Of a stretch of 64,000 bases of DNA, positions 33,795-42,372 are shown piece by piece. How positions within the stretch are numbered: the stretch's first letter is position 1; each line of letters opens with the position of its first letter. The DNA is from Lederbergia galactosidilytica. GTDB lineage: Bacteria > Bacillota > Bacilli > Bacillales > Bacillaceae_C. The stretch is from the NCBI RefSeq assembly GCF_017873565.1, contig NZ_JAGGKH010000010.1:1-64000 (forward strand), in the 5' to 3' direction. Both the position numbers and the translations under genes were made by a program. Below the pieces are notes generated by a model. It was not told the DNA's origin, ran no database searches, and saw only the letters and a program-made list of their open reading frames with translations.

Positions 33795-35543
33795 TTATGC
33801 AACTCTATCTAGAAACTTTGAGTATTTTTCATTCCAGCGATTAATAGAATACCAGCTTAAAACAGCCGTTAACCCAAGCAGGATAAGGATAACTGGTAAA
33901 AACATTGGGGAAACAATACCCTTTTGATACGCAAACCCAATAGGCGAAAAGACGATATACATTAATACCACAAGAGAAATTAACCAAATCGATGTGAAAA
34001 TAGTATATTTCCATGGAACCATTTCGACTTTATGATTTCGTTCAAACTGATATGGTTCTGACAATGGCTTAAATTTACCAATAACCAGCATGATAAAAAT
34101 TTCTACGAAAAATAATACACCGTATACATAAATAAAATTTATATTTAAATTAATTCCAAAGAGATGCTCTGTCCCCCATACAAGCAAATAATAAAGGGTC
34201 ACATGAAAAATAATGACAACTTTAGCAGCTATAGCCGGGACTTTTTTAAATATGAGCCCTGCCAATACAATCGCAATGATCGGAATGTTAAAAAACCCAC
34301 TAAATTGCTTAATTAAATCCCAAATGCCATTAGGGGCATTGAGTAAAAGAGGGGTAATAAAAAGAGCAATAATACTGACAATCAACCCGAAAATTTTACT
34401 AATTTTCACCATTTGTACATCTGTTACATGGCTATTTATTTTTTTCTTATAAATATCTAAGGCGAATATTGTGGAAGCACTGTTTAATAAAGAGTTATAC
34501 GTGCTAAAAACCGCCCCAAGTAAAACTGCTAGGAAAAAACCAGATAAATATGTGGGCAATAAATTCGTGACAATGGTCGGATAGGCAAGGTCTACATTTT
34601 CAAGATTCCCACCATATAAATGAAAAGCAATCGTACCGGGAATCATCATGAAAAGTGGAATCGCTAGTTTAAAGAAACCAGAAAATAGAACTCCTTTCTG
34701 ACCTTCCTTTAAATTTTTTGCTCCTAAAGATCTTTGGATAATGTATTGGTTTGTTCCAAAGTAGAAAAGATTGGCAAAAATTAAACCTGTAAAAATTGCT
34801 CCAAATGGGACGGAATCTGCGGAAGATCCAATTGCATTTAATTTTTCAGGATTATTCACCGCTATATGTTTCATGCCTGCAACCATATCCCCTTGTCCAA
34901 GGGCGAAGAAACCTAGCACCGGAACAAGAATCCCCACAATTAACAAGCCAATTCCATAGACAGTATCAGAAACCGCTACAGCTTTGGCGCCTCCTAACAC
35001 AGCTAATAATGAGCCAATAATTCCGATGATCCAAACAATTACCCAAATGGAGGTGGTATAGGAAATATTAAAGAGCTCAGGCACATTGAATATTTGCAAA
35101 ACAGCCAAAGAACCTGAATACAACGTAGATGGTATCAAAACGAACACATAACTTAATAAAAATAAGCCGGCCGTCATCTGTTGAACACCTGTATCAAAGC
35201 GTTTACTTAAAAATTCAGGTAAAGTCGTAAATGCTCCCCCCAAATATTTAGGTAGTAAAAACAAAGCCATGATCACAATCGCAATTGGAGCTGTTACTTC
35301 CCAAGCCATATTTGATAGATTTGAACGATAGGCTTGTCCATTAAGTCCAATTAATTGCTCAGCAGATAAATTGGTTAATAGTACTGAACCAGCAATAAAT
35401 ACTCCTGTTAGCCCTCTCCCCGCAAGAAAGTAACCGTCCGAACTCTTCGTTTCGCCACGAGATTTAAAATATGTGAAAATTGATATTAACACCATAATTA
35501 TGATGCATGAGGTTACAGTAAAAATTAGATTAGAATAATCCAA
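33795..35543 (-). CDS. Sodium:solute symporter (SSS/SLC5 family)
   Basis: A 582-residue membrane carrier with about 14 helices. SSS features include the early GRGLTGVFIAGSVLLTNLSAEQLIGLNGQAY region (helix 1-2), PEFLSKRF in helix 3, GGAKAVAVSDTVYG and the FGTNQYIIQR block. The group with LSAEQ resembles sugar carriers (SGLT type). It ends 22 bp before the sulfatase start, so the two form a transcript for uptake and desulfation. RBS TAGGAGGTATTTTTTTGG. Upstream region carries a cre-like box and palindromes. Confidence 0.88.
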   Translation of the reverse strand: MDYSNLIFTVTSCIIIMVLISIFTYFKSRGETKSSDGYFLAGRGLTGVFIAGSVLLTNLSAEQLIGLNGQAYRSNLSNMAWEVTAPIAIVIMALFLLPKYLGGAFTTLPEFLSKRFDTGVQQMTAGLFLLSYVFVLIPSTLYSGSLAVLQIFNVPELFNISYTTSIWVIVWIIGIIGSLLAVLGGAKAVAVSDTVYGIGLLIVGILVPVLGFFALGQGDMVAGMKHIAVNNPEKLNAIGSSADSVPFGAIFTGLIFANLFYFGTNQYIIQRSLGAKNLKEGQKGVLFSGFFKLAIPLFMMIPGTIAFHLYGGNLENVDLAYPTIVTNLLPTYLSGFFLAVLLGAVFSTYNSLLNSASTIFALDIYKKKINSHVTDVQMVKISKIFGLIVSIIALFITPLLLNAPNGIWDLIKQFSGFFNIPIIAIVLAGLIFKKVPAIAAKVVIIFHVTLYYLLVWGTEHLFGINLNINFIYVYGVLFFVEIFIMLVIGKFKPLSEPYQFERNHKVEMVPWKYTIFTSIWLISLVVLMYIVFSPIGFAYQKGIVSPMFLPVILILLGLTAVLSWYSINRWNEKYSKFLDRVA

Positions 35544-35590
35544 AAAAATACCTCCTAGCTAAATTAAAATATGATATGCTACTTAATGAT

Positions 35591-35609
35591 ATTTTGTTTG
35601 GCCAAACAA
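35591..35609. promoter_or_regulatory. 16-bp palindrome TTGTTTGGCCAAACAA with ATTTTGTTTG repeat
   Basis: Perfect palindrome at 35594-35609, overlapping the first of three ATTTTGTTTG boxes. It lies in the divergent control region between the symporter and the AraC regulator. Confidence 0.5.
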
Positions 35610-35623
35610 TTTATAACGTTCAT

Positions 35624-35637
35624 TGTAAACGATTAAA
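35624..35637. promoter_or_regulatory. cre-like site (CcpA)
   Basis: TGTAAACGATTAAA matches the cre consensus TGWAANCGNTNWCA at 13 of 14 positions. It is 81-94 bp before the symporter start, so carbon catabolite control is likely. Confidence 0.55.
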
Positions 35638-35653
35638 TATAAGTTTAAATGTC

Positions 35654-35686
35654 ATTTTGTTTGATAGTCATTTATCATTTTGTTTG
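35654..35686. promoter_or_regulatory. Direct repeats of ATTTTGTTTG, candidate AraC operator
   Basis: ATTTTGTTTG at 35654-35663 and 35677-35686, a 23-bp step, plus the copy at 35591-35600. Paired direct repeats at about two helical turns are typical of AraC-family targets. Confidence 0.5.
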
Positions 35687-35745
35687 TTTTCGATTTAACA
35701 TTACTGATGTATCAGTGAAAGAATAAATAAGAAGGGGTTAGATTT

Positions 35746-36615
35746 ATGAAGGAATACGGACATGAGTACGCAGAACATTGGTTTTATACTCCTACTCTGG
35801 TAGATAATGCTGGAGGATTAAACATTATCCGTGCTGGTCAAAATAAAGCTAAACCAAACTATCAAATTGGTCCTCGCTTTATCCCTTATTTTAGTTTACA
35901 TTTTGTTTTAGCAGGTAGAGGCACTTATGTTGATGAAGGAAAAAAATATACAATTCAGTCAGAAGATATTTTTTGCTTGTATTCCAATCACACCCATTCC
36001 TATTATACATCCGAGGAGCTGCCACTAGAGATGGCATGGGTCGCCTTTGATGGAAGACAAGCCTTATCAATACTAAAAATGTTAGGCATTACAGAAGAGA
36101 AAACATGTCTTCATGGCATCTTAACAACACTCAGTAGAGACACTCTACAACGCTTAATCCAATTGTTTCAGGTCTATGAAGAAAACATGTACTTTAAGAA
36201 GATTAGTTTGATTTATGAATTATTCGACCAATTATATGAGGAAGTCAGAAAAAAACATATTATTCAGCCAACCACAGAAGAAAACTGGTTGAACAAAGGA
36301 AAGAACTTTATTGACATATATTATAGTGAAGGAATTTCCGTTGCAGATGTCGCAAAATACGTAGGGATTAATAGAACTCATTTCTCAAACACATTTACCA
36401 CAAAGTTGGGGATAAGCCCCCATCAATATATTCGAAAAAAGGTAATGAATAGAGCCGCACAATTACTCAGCGAAACACCCAATAATATAAGTGAAATCGC
36501 CTTATCCCTCTATTACTCTGACATCTATTCATTTTCAAGATCATTCAAAAATTTCTTTGGCATTACTCCCACACGCTATAGGGAGCAGAATAATAATCTA
36601 ATTAAAAAAGAGTGA
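35746..36615 (+). CDS. AraC-family transcriptional regulator
   Basis: 289 residues. The N-terminal cupin-like sensing domain (about 10-110, LHFVLAGRGTYVDEGKKYTI) is followed by a linker and a C-terminal double HTH (about 185-283) with ISVADVAKYVGINRTHFSNTFT and the second HTH ending YSFSRSFKNFFGITPTRYR. Divergent from the symporter/sulfatase operon, so it is the likely activator of that operon in response to its substrate. RBS AAGAAGGGG before ATG 35746. Confidence 0.9.
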   Translation: MKEYGHEYAEHWFYTPTLVDNAGGLNIIRAGQNKAKPNYQIGPRFIPYFSLHFVLAGRGTYVDEGKKYTIQSEDIFCLYSNHTHSYYTSEELPLEMAWVAFDGRQALSILKMLGITEEKTCLHGILTTLSRDTLQRLIQLFQVYEENMYFKKISLIYELFDQLYEEVRKKHIIQPTTEENWLNKGKNFIDIYYSEGISVADVAKYVGINRTHFSNTFTTKLGISPHQYIRKKVMNRAAQLLSETPNNISEIALSLYYSDIYSFSRSFKNFFGITPTRYREQNNNLIKKE

Positions 36616-36670
36616 TTGTGAGCGAAAAACGGAACTTGTGGAGCAGACAATTACTCCACGACGGAGAACA

Positions 36671-36880
36671 CCCATTTTTCTACCTTGAAACCATTCTCAG
36701 TACATGAAGCCGATTTCTCTTTCGGGAAACCCATTCTTCTCGTGAGGAGCCCATTTTCCTCTTGAGAAACCCATTCTCGGACGGAGAAGCCCATTTTCCC
36801 TTGGAAATGCCCATACTTTGGGTATGAAACCCATTTAGCTTATGAGAAACCCATTTATTCCGTATGAGCCCCATTTCAAG
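36671..36880. repeat. Eleven-unit array of the 20-bp GAAACCCATT motif
   Basis: CCATT or a one-base variant starts at 36672, 36691, 36711, 36731, 36751, 36771, 36791, 36811, 36831, 36851 and 36871. The step is exactly 20 bp in nine of ten intervals. The 10-bp core is conserved and the 10-bp spacer varies. It lies just beyond the terminator of the large teichoic-acid gene. Confidence 0.95.
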
Positions 36881-36895
36881 CCCCGCTCTCCATCC

Positions 36896-36926
36896 ATAAG
36901 GAAAGCAACCGGCCCCAGTCGGTTGC
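36896..36926 (-). terminator. Terminator of the TagF-GT4 fusion gene, GCAACCGG family
   Basis: GCAACCG pairs with CGGTTGC (36905-36926) and the minus-strand tail is CTTTCCTTATGG; 10 bp after the stop at 36936. Confidence 0.8.
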
Positions 36927-36935
36927 TACCTCTTC

Positions 36936-39900
36936 CTACTCCAACCCTCGATAAAAGGTTTCCATGGCGATTTCGTTATAGTATTGGTAGTCGAATGGGG
37001 CGGGTTGGAGATTTGATACTTGGTGCATGCCTTTTTCCAGTCCTTCAATACTGTTTTCGACGAGAAGCCCGAATTTTCCATTTTCTAGGACGTTGCGGTT
37101 GGCAACGATGTCGGTGGCGATGATGTTCATGCCCAAGGTCATGGCTTCTAATAAGACCATAGGTTGGCCTTCGTAGTGGGAGGATAAGATAAAGGCATCA
37201 CATTTTTTCATTAAGGCGAAGGGGCTTTCCACTTGGCCTAAGAGATATACGGCGTTTTCCATCTTTAATTCCTCAATCAGCTTTTGGAGGTCCTTTTTCA
37301 ATGCTCCTTCTCCCATGATATATAAGGCACTTTTCGGATTGTGCTGATGGTAGCGGGCAAAGGCTTGGATCAATTGGTCTTGCCCTTTTTCTGGTGATAG
37401 GCGCCCCATATGGACAAAGTTGGTCTTTTCTTCATCTGGTTCAGGGATATAACGCCCATCCACCTCAAAGCCAAATTCCTCTTTCACCTTTAATGCCTTT
37501 CTATTTACCCAACCAACTTCCTGACCATCCACTAATATATGAGCGGATCTCCCTTTCTGAGTGATCACTTCCTGATCCACTTCAACCATTTTTCCATTGT
37601 ATTTTTGAAAATCGACAATTTTTGTTGCTCCCTCAAGTCCATAGGGCTTTGACCAAATGGCACGTTTTCCATCTAATGTCAATTTGGCTAGCTGGGATAC
37701 TTTCCGCTCACGAATCTTCGTAGGACGAGTAATTTTTTCAAAGACATGCACATCTAACCAGCCAATTTTTTTCTCATCTTTAGAAAATAAATAAAAATGG
37801 CCAGCTCTTGTTTCCATAACAGCATGGATGGTGACGACTTCCCCTTCCAACCATTTTGCCGGTCCTATCGCCTCTGCTTTCCAATGGGGATAGGCGTGCG
37901 TCCAAATCAAATGCTTTTCAGGTCTCGCAATGTAGGCAAATACAGGTTTCACAATTCTCGCTTCTCGCAAGGTACGATTAGATAAATTCCGTAAGATTTC
38001 GCGATTTTTCTGCTCATTTCTTGCCAGTAAAACATTTCTTTTCGCCAGCACCTGGGCTTTTTCGATGGTGGATTGCCCTTCTTTTAGAGTACACGGGACA
38101 TATACATGGAGGGCTCTTTGATCAATCCAGCCAATGATCGTTCCTTTAACAGCGATTCGACTATAGGTCCCATGCTGTGTTTTCGCTTCTCTGTCTATCT
38201 CGACGAGGAGTCCCCGATAATCTGCACTTCCTGAAACCTTTTCACAGCCAGTGACGCGATAAGGCTTTGTCCAAATTTGATTTCCTTTTGGCCTAATCAC
38301 TTTACCGATTTGATTGACCTCTTTTTCTTGTAAAACTTTATCTTCGATCCATTCGATCGAATCTGCTGTTACCCAGCCAATGAATTGGTGCTCAAGATGA
38401 CATTTATAATAAACTTGGGTTTGATCTGTCGCTTTTCGTGATATTGAAACCTCTTTGTCCATCCACTCCTCCTCCAATGTCAAGGACTTAGCATCTTCGG
38501 AAAAAGGGAGGGTGTTCCAAACTTTTCTTCCCTTTTTTAAAATAGCCCGTGCTTTAAAGTTTTCTACGATTGTTTCCTCTTCAAACTCTTCTTCTAAGGG
38601 CTGATGTAAAATTCTCTCTGCATGAAGGGAATTCATAACATATCCGAATTTCTCATCATCCGCATATTTAAGTAGGTTTTTCCGATTTACTTCCATATTC
38701 ACCTTGGAAACGCCGACAATTTTATCAAATTGATCATAGACAGAAAATAACCCTCGTAAATTAACACGATGTGGGCGTTTGCCATTCACAACCTTTTCAC
38801 TATCCGCCCATAAATCACTGTGCATAAAACAGATCTTCTGCTTCGCCTCTGCTGGCAATAAATATTTAGCCCAGTATAGGCTATATCCACTAAAATCAAT
38901 CACATAGTCAAACTGCGCTTTTCCAAACAAGCGCCGATGTTCCCTCGCAAATGCTTGCTCTGGGAATAAACGATTAGCCAAAGTTCCATTTTTACCGCGA
39001 TTATGGACAAGCTTATCTTGATACACTTCGAAAAAAGTGTAGACAGGAAGCCCAGGCTTGAACAACATCCTTACATTCGGATGGACTTTTCGTAGATTAT
39101 TCAATGCCTCTGCAGACTGGGGTGCCGCCGTAAAGCATGTCACATCATACCGCTCATAATCAATATTATTCATCAAGTTTAAAAAGGATGAAGTGATCCC
39201 ATTATTGCGCATGCCACCTGGATAAATCAGGATTTTCTCCTTTTTCGTATGAGAATTATTAACTGCCTTCACCTGTCCCTTATTTTGAAAAATATAGGAG
39301 ATAATTCGCTCTGTCACATGCCCATCATCATGACCTGTAAATCGTTGTTTCGCTCTTTGGTATTTTTCTTGGAATGTAGCCTGAATTGCCTTGATGTTTT
39401 CCAGCGCCTCTGCCAGTTCTCTAACCGTAAAAAGTAAGGGGCCTGGTAATTCGTCATGTCGTAAATATTGGCCCCGCTCCTCGTTGTACACATCCAAATC
39501 CCATGTGTAAAATAGAATCGGCTTATCTGTTACGAGAAAATCAAAAAATATACTCGAATAATCAGTGATTAATACATCCACAGCCGCGAGTAATTCATTG
39601 GTATCAACATAATCAGGGACTAGATAATCTTGGATATCAGGATATTTCCCCGCTTCTTCGAATAAAAATGGATGAACCTTAATCAAAAAGTTGTATTGAT
39701 CACCGTATTTTTTCACTAATGTTTGAATATCGGCATGAATTTGTAATACATCGTCATTAACATTACCGACATCAGTCCCTTTCCATGTCGGCGCATATAG
39801 GACAGTCTGCTTCCCAGTATCAACTGCCAATCCAATTTCTCGCAAACGATCACACACTTCCTGTAGATGTCCATTGACAGTCCAGTCAATTCTTGGATAG

Positions 39901-40628
39901 CCCTCTTCCAAAAGTTCGCCATTATATAAACCAGCTAATTTAAAACTATTTAAAAAGACGTTTGTAGTATGAGAATTCGGGCTTAATATGTAATCTGAAC
40001 TTAAAAAATTGCGCACAACATTTTGTGAATGGGAAGGATCACCTGGAATATCATACCCCATCTTTTTTAGAGGTGTGCCGTGCCATGTGTTCACATAAAT
40101 TTGCCCCGCTTTTGCAAGATAATAAGAAGGAAATGTGGAATTATTCACCAAATAAGCGCATGTCGCCAAGGCTTGCAAATAAGCACGAGAATGGCGTTTC
40201 ACAAACCGCACATTCGAATACTTTTTATACCTTGCTATGATTGGCTCAAGCGCCCTTTCATCTTCTATCGACCATATATGGGTATAATGCTGGAACTCAG
40301 GATGCTCCAACATATAACGAAACATCGCATATGGGCTGTCTGTCATGCTTTTTCCATCTCGACTCTCATATAAAACCGTATTTTCCTTAATCGACATTTT
40401 TTCATAAAAATACGCGTACTGATTCACCCGCCGATGCCCCGCCTTAAGCAGATAATTCGTCATCGGATTCAACAAATAATTAATTTTTCGTTTTAAAATC
40501 TTTTTATTTAAAATTTCTTGCCACCACCAATCGTCGAAACTTGGAAAACTTCCCATTTCCCGGGCAATATTTGCAAAATATTCCCGACCCCAGTATTCCC
40601 CAATTCCACAAAAAATATAATGGCGCAT
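36936..40628 (-). CDS. Fusion: CDP-alditol phosphotransferase plus GT4 split by four GW modules
   Basis: A 1230-residue protein. Residues about 60-440 are a TagF/TagB-type domain (NTWHGTPLKKMG, ILSPNSHT, YAPTWKG, IKVHPF, ITDYSSIFFDF). Residues about 460-690 are the N-terminal Rossmann half of a GT4 enzyme (IYPGGMRNNGITSSF, DKIVGVSK). About 695-1050 are four GW modules, each with a (W)xKPY-like strand and an [IV]GW[VIL] strand. About 1060-1225 are the C-terminal GT4 half (HMGRLSPEKGQDQ, GEGALK, EGQPMVLLEAM). GW modules usually bind teichoic acids; here they interrupt an apparently cytosolic enzyme, since no signal peptide or transmembrane segment is seen. Likely makes or decorates wall teichoic acid. 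RBS is weak. Confidence 0.85.
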   Translation of the reverse strand: MRHYIFCGIGEYWGREYFANIAREMGSFPSFDDWWWQEILNKKILKRKINYLLNPMTNYLLKAGHRRVNQYAYFYEKMSIKENTVLYESRDGKSMTDSPYAMFRYMLEHPEFQHYTHIWSIEDERALEPIIARYKKYSNVRFVKRHSRAYLQALATCAYLVNNSTFPSYYLAKAGQIYVNTWHGTPLKKMGYDIPGDPSHSQNVVRNFLSSDYILSPNSHTTNVFLNSFKLAGLYNGELLEEGYPRIDWTVNGHLQEVCDRLREIGLAVDTGKQTVLYAPTWKGTDVGNVNDDVLQIHADIQTLVKKYGDQYNFLIKVHPFLFEEAGKYPDIQDYLVPDYVDTNELLAAVDVLITDYSSIFFDFLVTDKPILFYTWDLDVYNEERGQYLRHDELPGPLLFTVRELAEALENIKAIQATFQEKYQRAKQRFTGHDDGHVTERIISYIFQNKGQVKAVNNSHTKKEKILIYPGGMRNNGITSSFLNLMNNIDYERYDVTCFTAAPQSAEALNNLRKVHPNVRMLFKPGLPVYTFFEVYQDKLVHNRGKNGTLANRLFPEQAFAREHRRLFGKAQFDYVIDFSGYSLYWAKYLLPAEAKQKICFMHSDLWADSEKVVNGKRPHRVNLRGLFSVYDQFDKIVGVSKVNMEVNRKNLLKYADDEKFGYVMNSLHAERILHQPLEEEFEEETIVENFKARAILKKGRKVWNTLPFSEDAKSLTLEEEWMDKEVSISRKATDQTQVYYKCHLEHQFIGWVTADSIEWIEDKVLQEKEVNQIGKVIRPKGNQIWTKPYRVTGCEKVSGSADYRGLLVEIDREAKTQHGTYSRIAVKGTIIGWIDQRALHVYVPCTLKEGQSTIEKAQVLAKRNVLLARNEQKNREILRNLSNRTLREARIVKPVFAYIARPEKHLIWTHAYPHWKAEAIGPAKWLEGEVVTIHAVMETRAGHFYLFSKDEKKIGWLDVHVFEKITRPTKIRERKVSQLAKLTLDGKRAIWSKPYGLEGATKIVDFQKYNGKMVEVDQEVITQKGRSAHILVDGQEVGWVNRKALKVKEEFGFEVDGRYIPEPDEEKTNFVHMGRLSPEKGQDQLIQAFARYHQHNPKSALYIMGEGALKKDLQKLIEELKMENAVYLLGQVESPFALMKKCDAFILSSHYEGQPMVLLEAMTLGMNIIATDIVANRNVLENGKFGLLVENSIEGLEKGMHQVSNLQPAPFDYQYYNEIAMETFYRGLE

Positions 40629-41161
40629 GGCTTAACGCGAATTTTGCTGAACAAAGAGACAATTCCACCTGGTCTAAACTTTGTTATATAGAATGACTAA
40701 AATAGACCTTTATCTGTCTAATCTTCCCTCTACCTGCGATTAGCCAATCAGCGTATAAAAGAGATCACATAGGACCCAACCATTTCAATTTGCCTGTATA
40801 TCCCGTATTTGAAATAACTAAAAATGCCGATTAGTCCACCAGCATCATTGTTTATTTAGTAGAAGTAGTCGGAAATAAATAGTGTTTTGTTCTTGTCTTG
40901 CTTCTGTACTCCCACTGAATTCGTAAAAACACTATCTGTCTTCGGAATTTTAATAAAGACTAATGAAAGCAGGAAATCGATAATAAATAGATGAGAGAAG
41001 CAGGTGAGAGTGACCATAATTTTTCGTACATTTTGCGCCCATTCTTCATCCACCTTCCTAAAAATTAACTGTTTCCTTATTAATCAAACGTTTGATTAAT
41101 AACTTTGAGGTTCGGTCGGATAAAGAAAACTTAAAGTAGTCCCCTCGAAAGATAGCTGAAC
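40629..41161. other. Gap between two teichoic-acid genes
   Basis: About 530 bp, low coding signal. It contains a 22-bp palindrome (41079-41100) and a minus-strand AGGAAGGTGG site followed by short frames of 28 or 65 codons that I cannot support as genes; they may be the remains of a lost gene controlled by that operator. Confidence 0.5.
41079..41100. promoter_or_regulatory. Perfect palindrome, probable operator (copy 2)
   Basis: The 20-bp sequence seen at 31600-31619 with one extra matching pair at each end (22 bp in all). Sits about 25 bp upstream of a minus-strand ribosome-like site. Confidence 0.55.
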
Positions 41162-41186
41162 TAAAAAAAGCCCCTTCTAGGGCTTC
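41162..41186 (-). terminator. Terminator after the TagF-like gene
   Basis: AAGCCC-TAGAAG-GGGCTT followed by TTTTT on the minus strand, directly after the stop at 41188. Confidence 0.85.
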
Positions 41187-41187
41187 T

Positions 41188-42342
41188 TCATCCAAATATA
41201 TGTTGGGCAATTCGCTTTGCTGAGTGACCATCTTGGTGGTCAAAGAAACGATTACGAAATTGAGCAATTTCGTCCTCTGACCCACCTTCATTCTGAATAA
41301 GCTGGATTAAGGTTTCTGTGTCTGCCGCCATAGGGCCCGGGACCATGTCTTCGTATGTATAGTAGAAATCCCGACTGCGGATATACTCCTCTAAATCATA
41401 AGGATAAAAAATCATTGGGCGTCCGAGCAAACTATAGTCAAAGAAAACAGTCGAATAATCCGTGATAAGTAAATCAGATAAGGCAAGGAGTTCTTGAATG
41501 GAGAATGCATCCTTTACTTGAAAGGCGAAATTCCCCTCCTCTAACGCAAATTCCCCACGCATATATGGATGTAAATGGATAAGTAAAACGTATTGCTCCC
41601 CAAGTCTTTCCTTCATCTCCTCGACCTCAAAGGGGATCCGAAATGTTCCTTGTGCATGACTTTTACCTCGAAAAGTCGGAGCATATAAAATTACTTTTTT
41701 CCTCTTTGTCTGAGGATAAGTTCTTTGAAATTGGATTCGTAAATCCCCAATCATTTCTTTTGAGTAAAAATAGTCTGTCCTAGGAATACCAAGTGGATAA
41801 ATATTTTCTGCAGGCATATTAAATGCTTCAGCAAAGTAAGGGACGACTTCCGTTGAACTTACATAGGCCTTTGTATAGTTTCCATGAATGGCAACATGCT
41901 TCAAATATTCAGGACTTGGCCCAAATGGTTTGCCGACTGTACTAAGGCCAAATTTTTTCAATGCTCCTGCACTATGCCATAATTGGATAATGTCGACTCT
42001 ATTTCGTGGCTTTATGACGTAAATTGGAAAATAAAAATCATCAATAATAAAATACCGTGATGTGGCAAGATGAAAGGTTGCATGAATCATATGAAATATA
42101 TACAGTAGCTTCCCAAGTACAGATCCATCCATTTTTTTAAAAAGATAATGGGGCTTATATTCAGGATAGCTTTGCTGCATCTCCCTATGAATAAAAGCTA
42201 AATTGTCCTGAAGCTGATTCGCTCTGTAAGAGGCGAAAGTCACCTTATATGGATTAATACGAAAACATAGACAGAACATTCCATGAAAGGCTTTTAATAC
42301 ATATTTTACAATAATTGTAGGGACTAGCTTGAGAGAACTCAT
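41188..42342 (-). CDS. CDP-glycerol/ribitol phosphotransferase (TagF/TagB family)
   Basis: 384 residues. A membrane-associated N-terminus (TIIVKYVLKAFHGMFCL) is followed by the GT-B-like catalytic domain of the Glyphos_transf family: IIQLWHSAGALKKFG (catalytic His), GIPRTDYFY, YAPTFRG, LIHLHPYMR and LLITDYSTVFFDY. It moves alditol phosphate from a CDP-alditol to a lipid-linked teichoic acid at the inner membrane face. Very similar to the protein at 49189, so the two arose by duplication. ATG 42342 preferred over GTG 42360. It lies just downstream of another family member. Confidence 0.88.
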   Translation of the reverse strand: MSSLKLVPTIIVKYVLKAFHGMFCLCFRINPYKVTFASYRANQLQDNLAFIHREMQQSYPEYKPHYLFKKMDGSVLGKLLYIFHMIHATFHLATSRYFIIDDFYFPIYVIKPRNRVDIIQLWHSAGALKKFGLSTVGKPFGPSPEYLKHVAIHGNYTKAYVSSTEVVPYFAEAFNMPAENIYPLGIPRTDYFYSKEMIGDLRIQFQRTYPQTKRKKVILYAPTFRGKSHAQGTFRIPFEVEEMKERLGEQYVLLIHLHPYMRGEFALEEGNFAFQVKDAFSIQELLALSDLLITDYSTVFFDYSLLGRPMIFYPYDLEEYIRSRDFYYTYEDMVPGPMAADTETLIQLIQNEGGSEDEIAQFRNRFFDHQDGHSAKRIAQHIFG

Positions 42343-42372
42343 ATACTGTCTACCTTTCACCTAATATTTTCA

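Noticed and set aside
36680-36874. 64-codon minus-strand ORF in the 20-bp array
   Set aside because: It is produced by the array itself; 20 is not a multiple of 3, so no periodic peptide results, and there is no ribosome site.
40856-41053. 65-codon ORF downstream of the second palindrome
   Set aside because: The AGGAAG site touches the GTG start with no spacing, and the protein has no recognisable domain. Mentioned only as a possible remnant.
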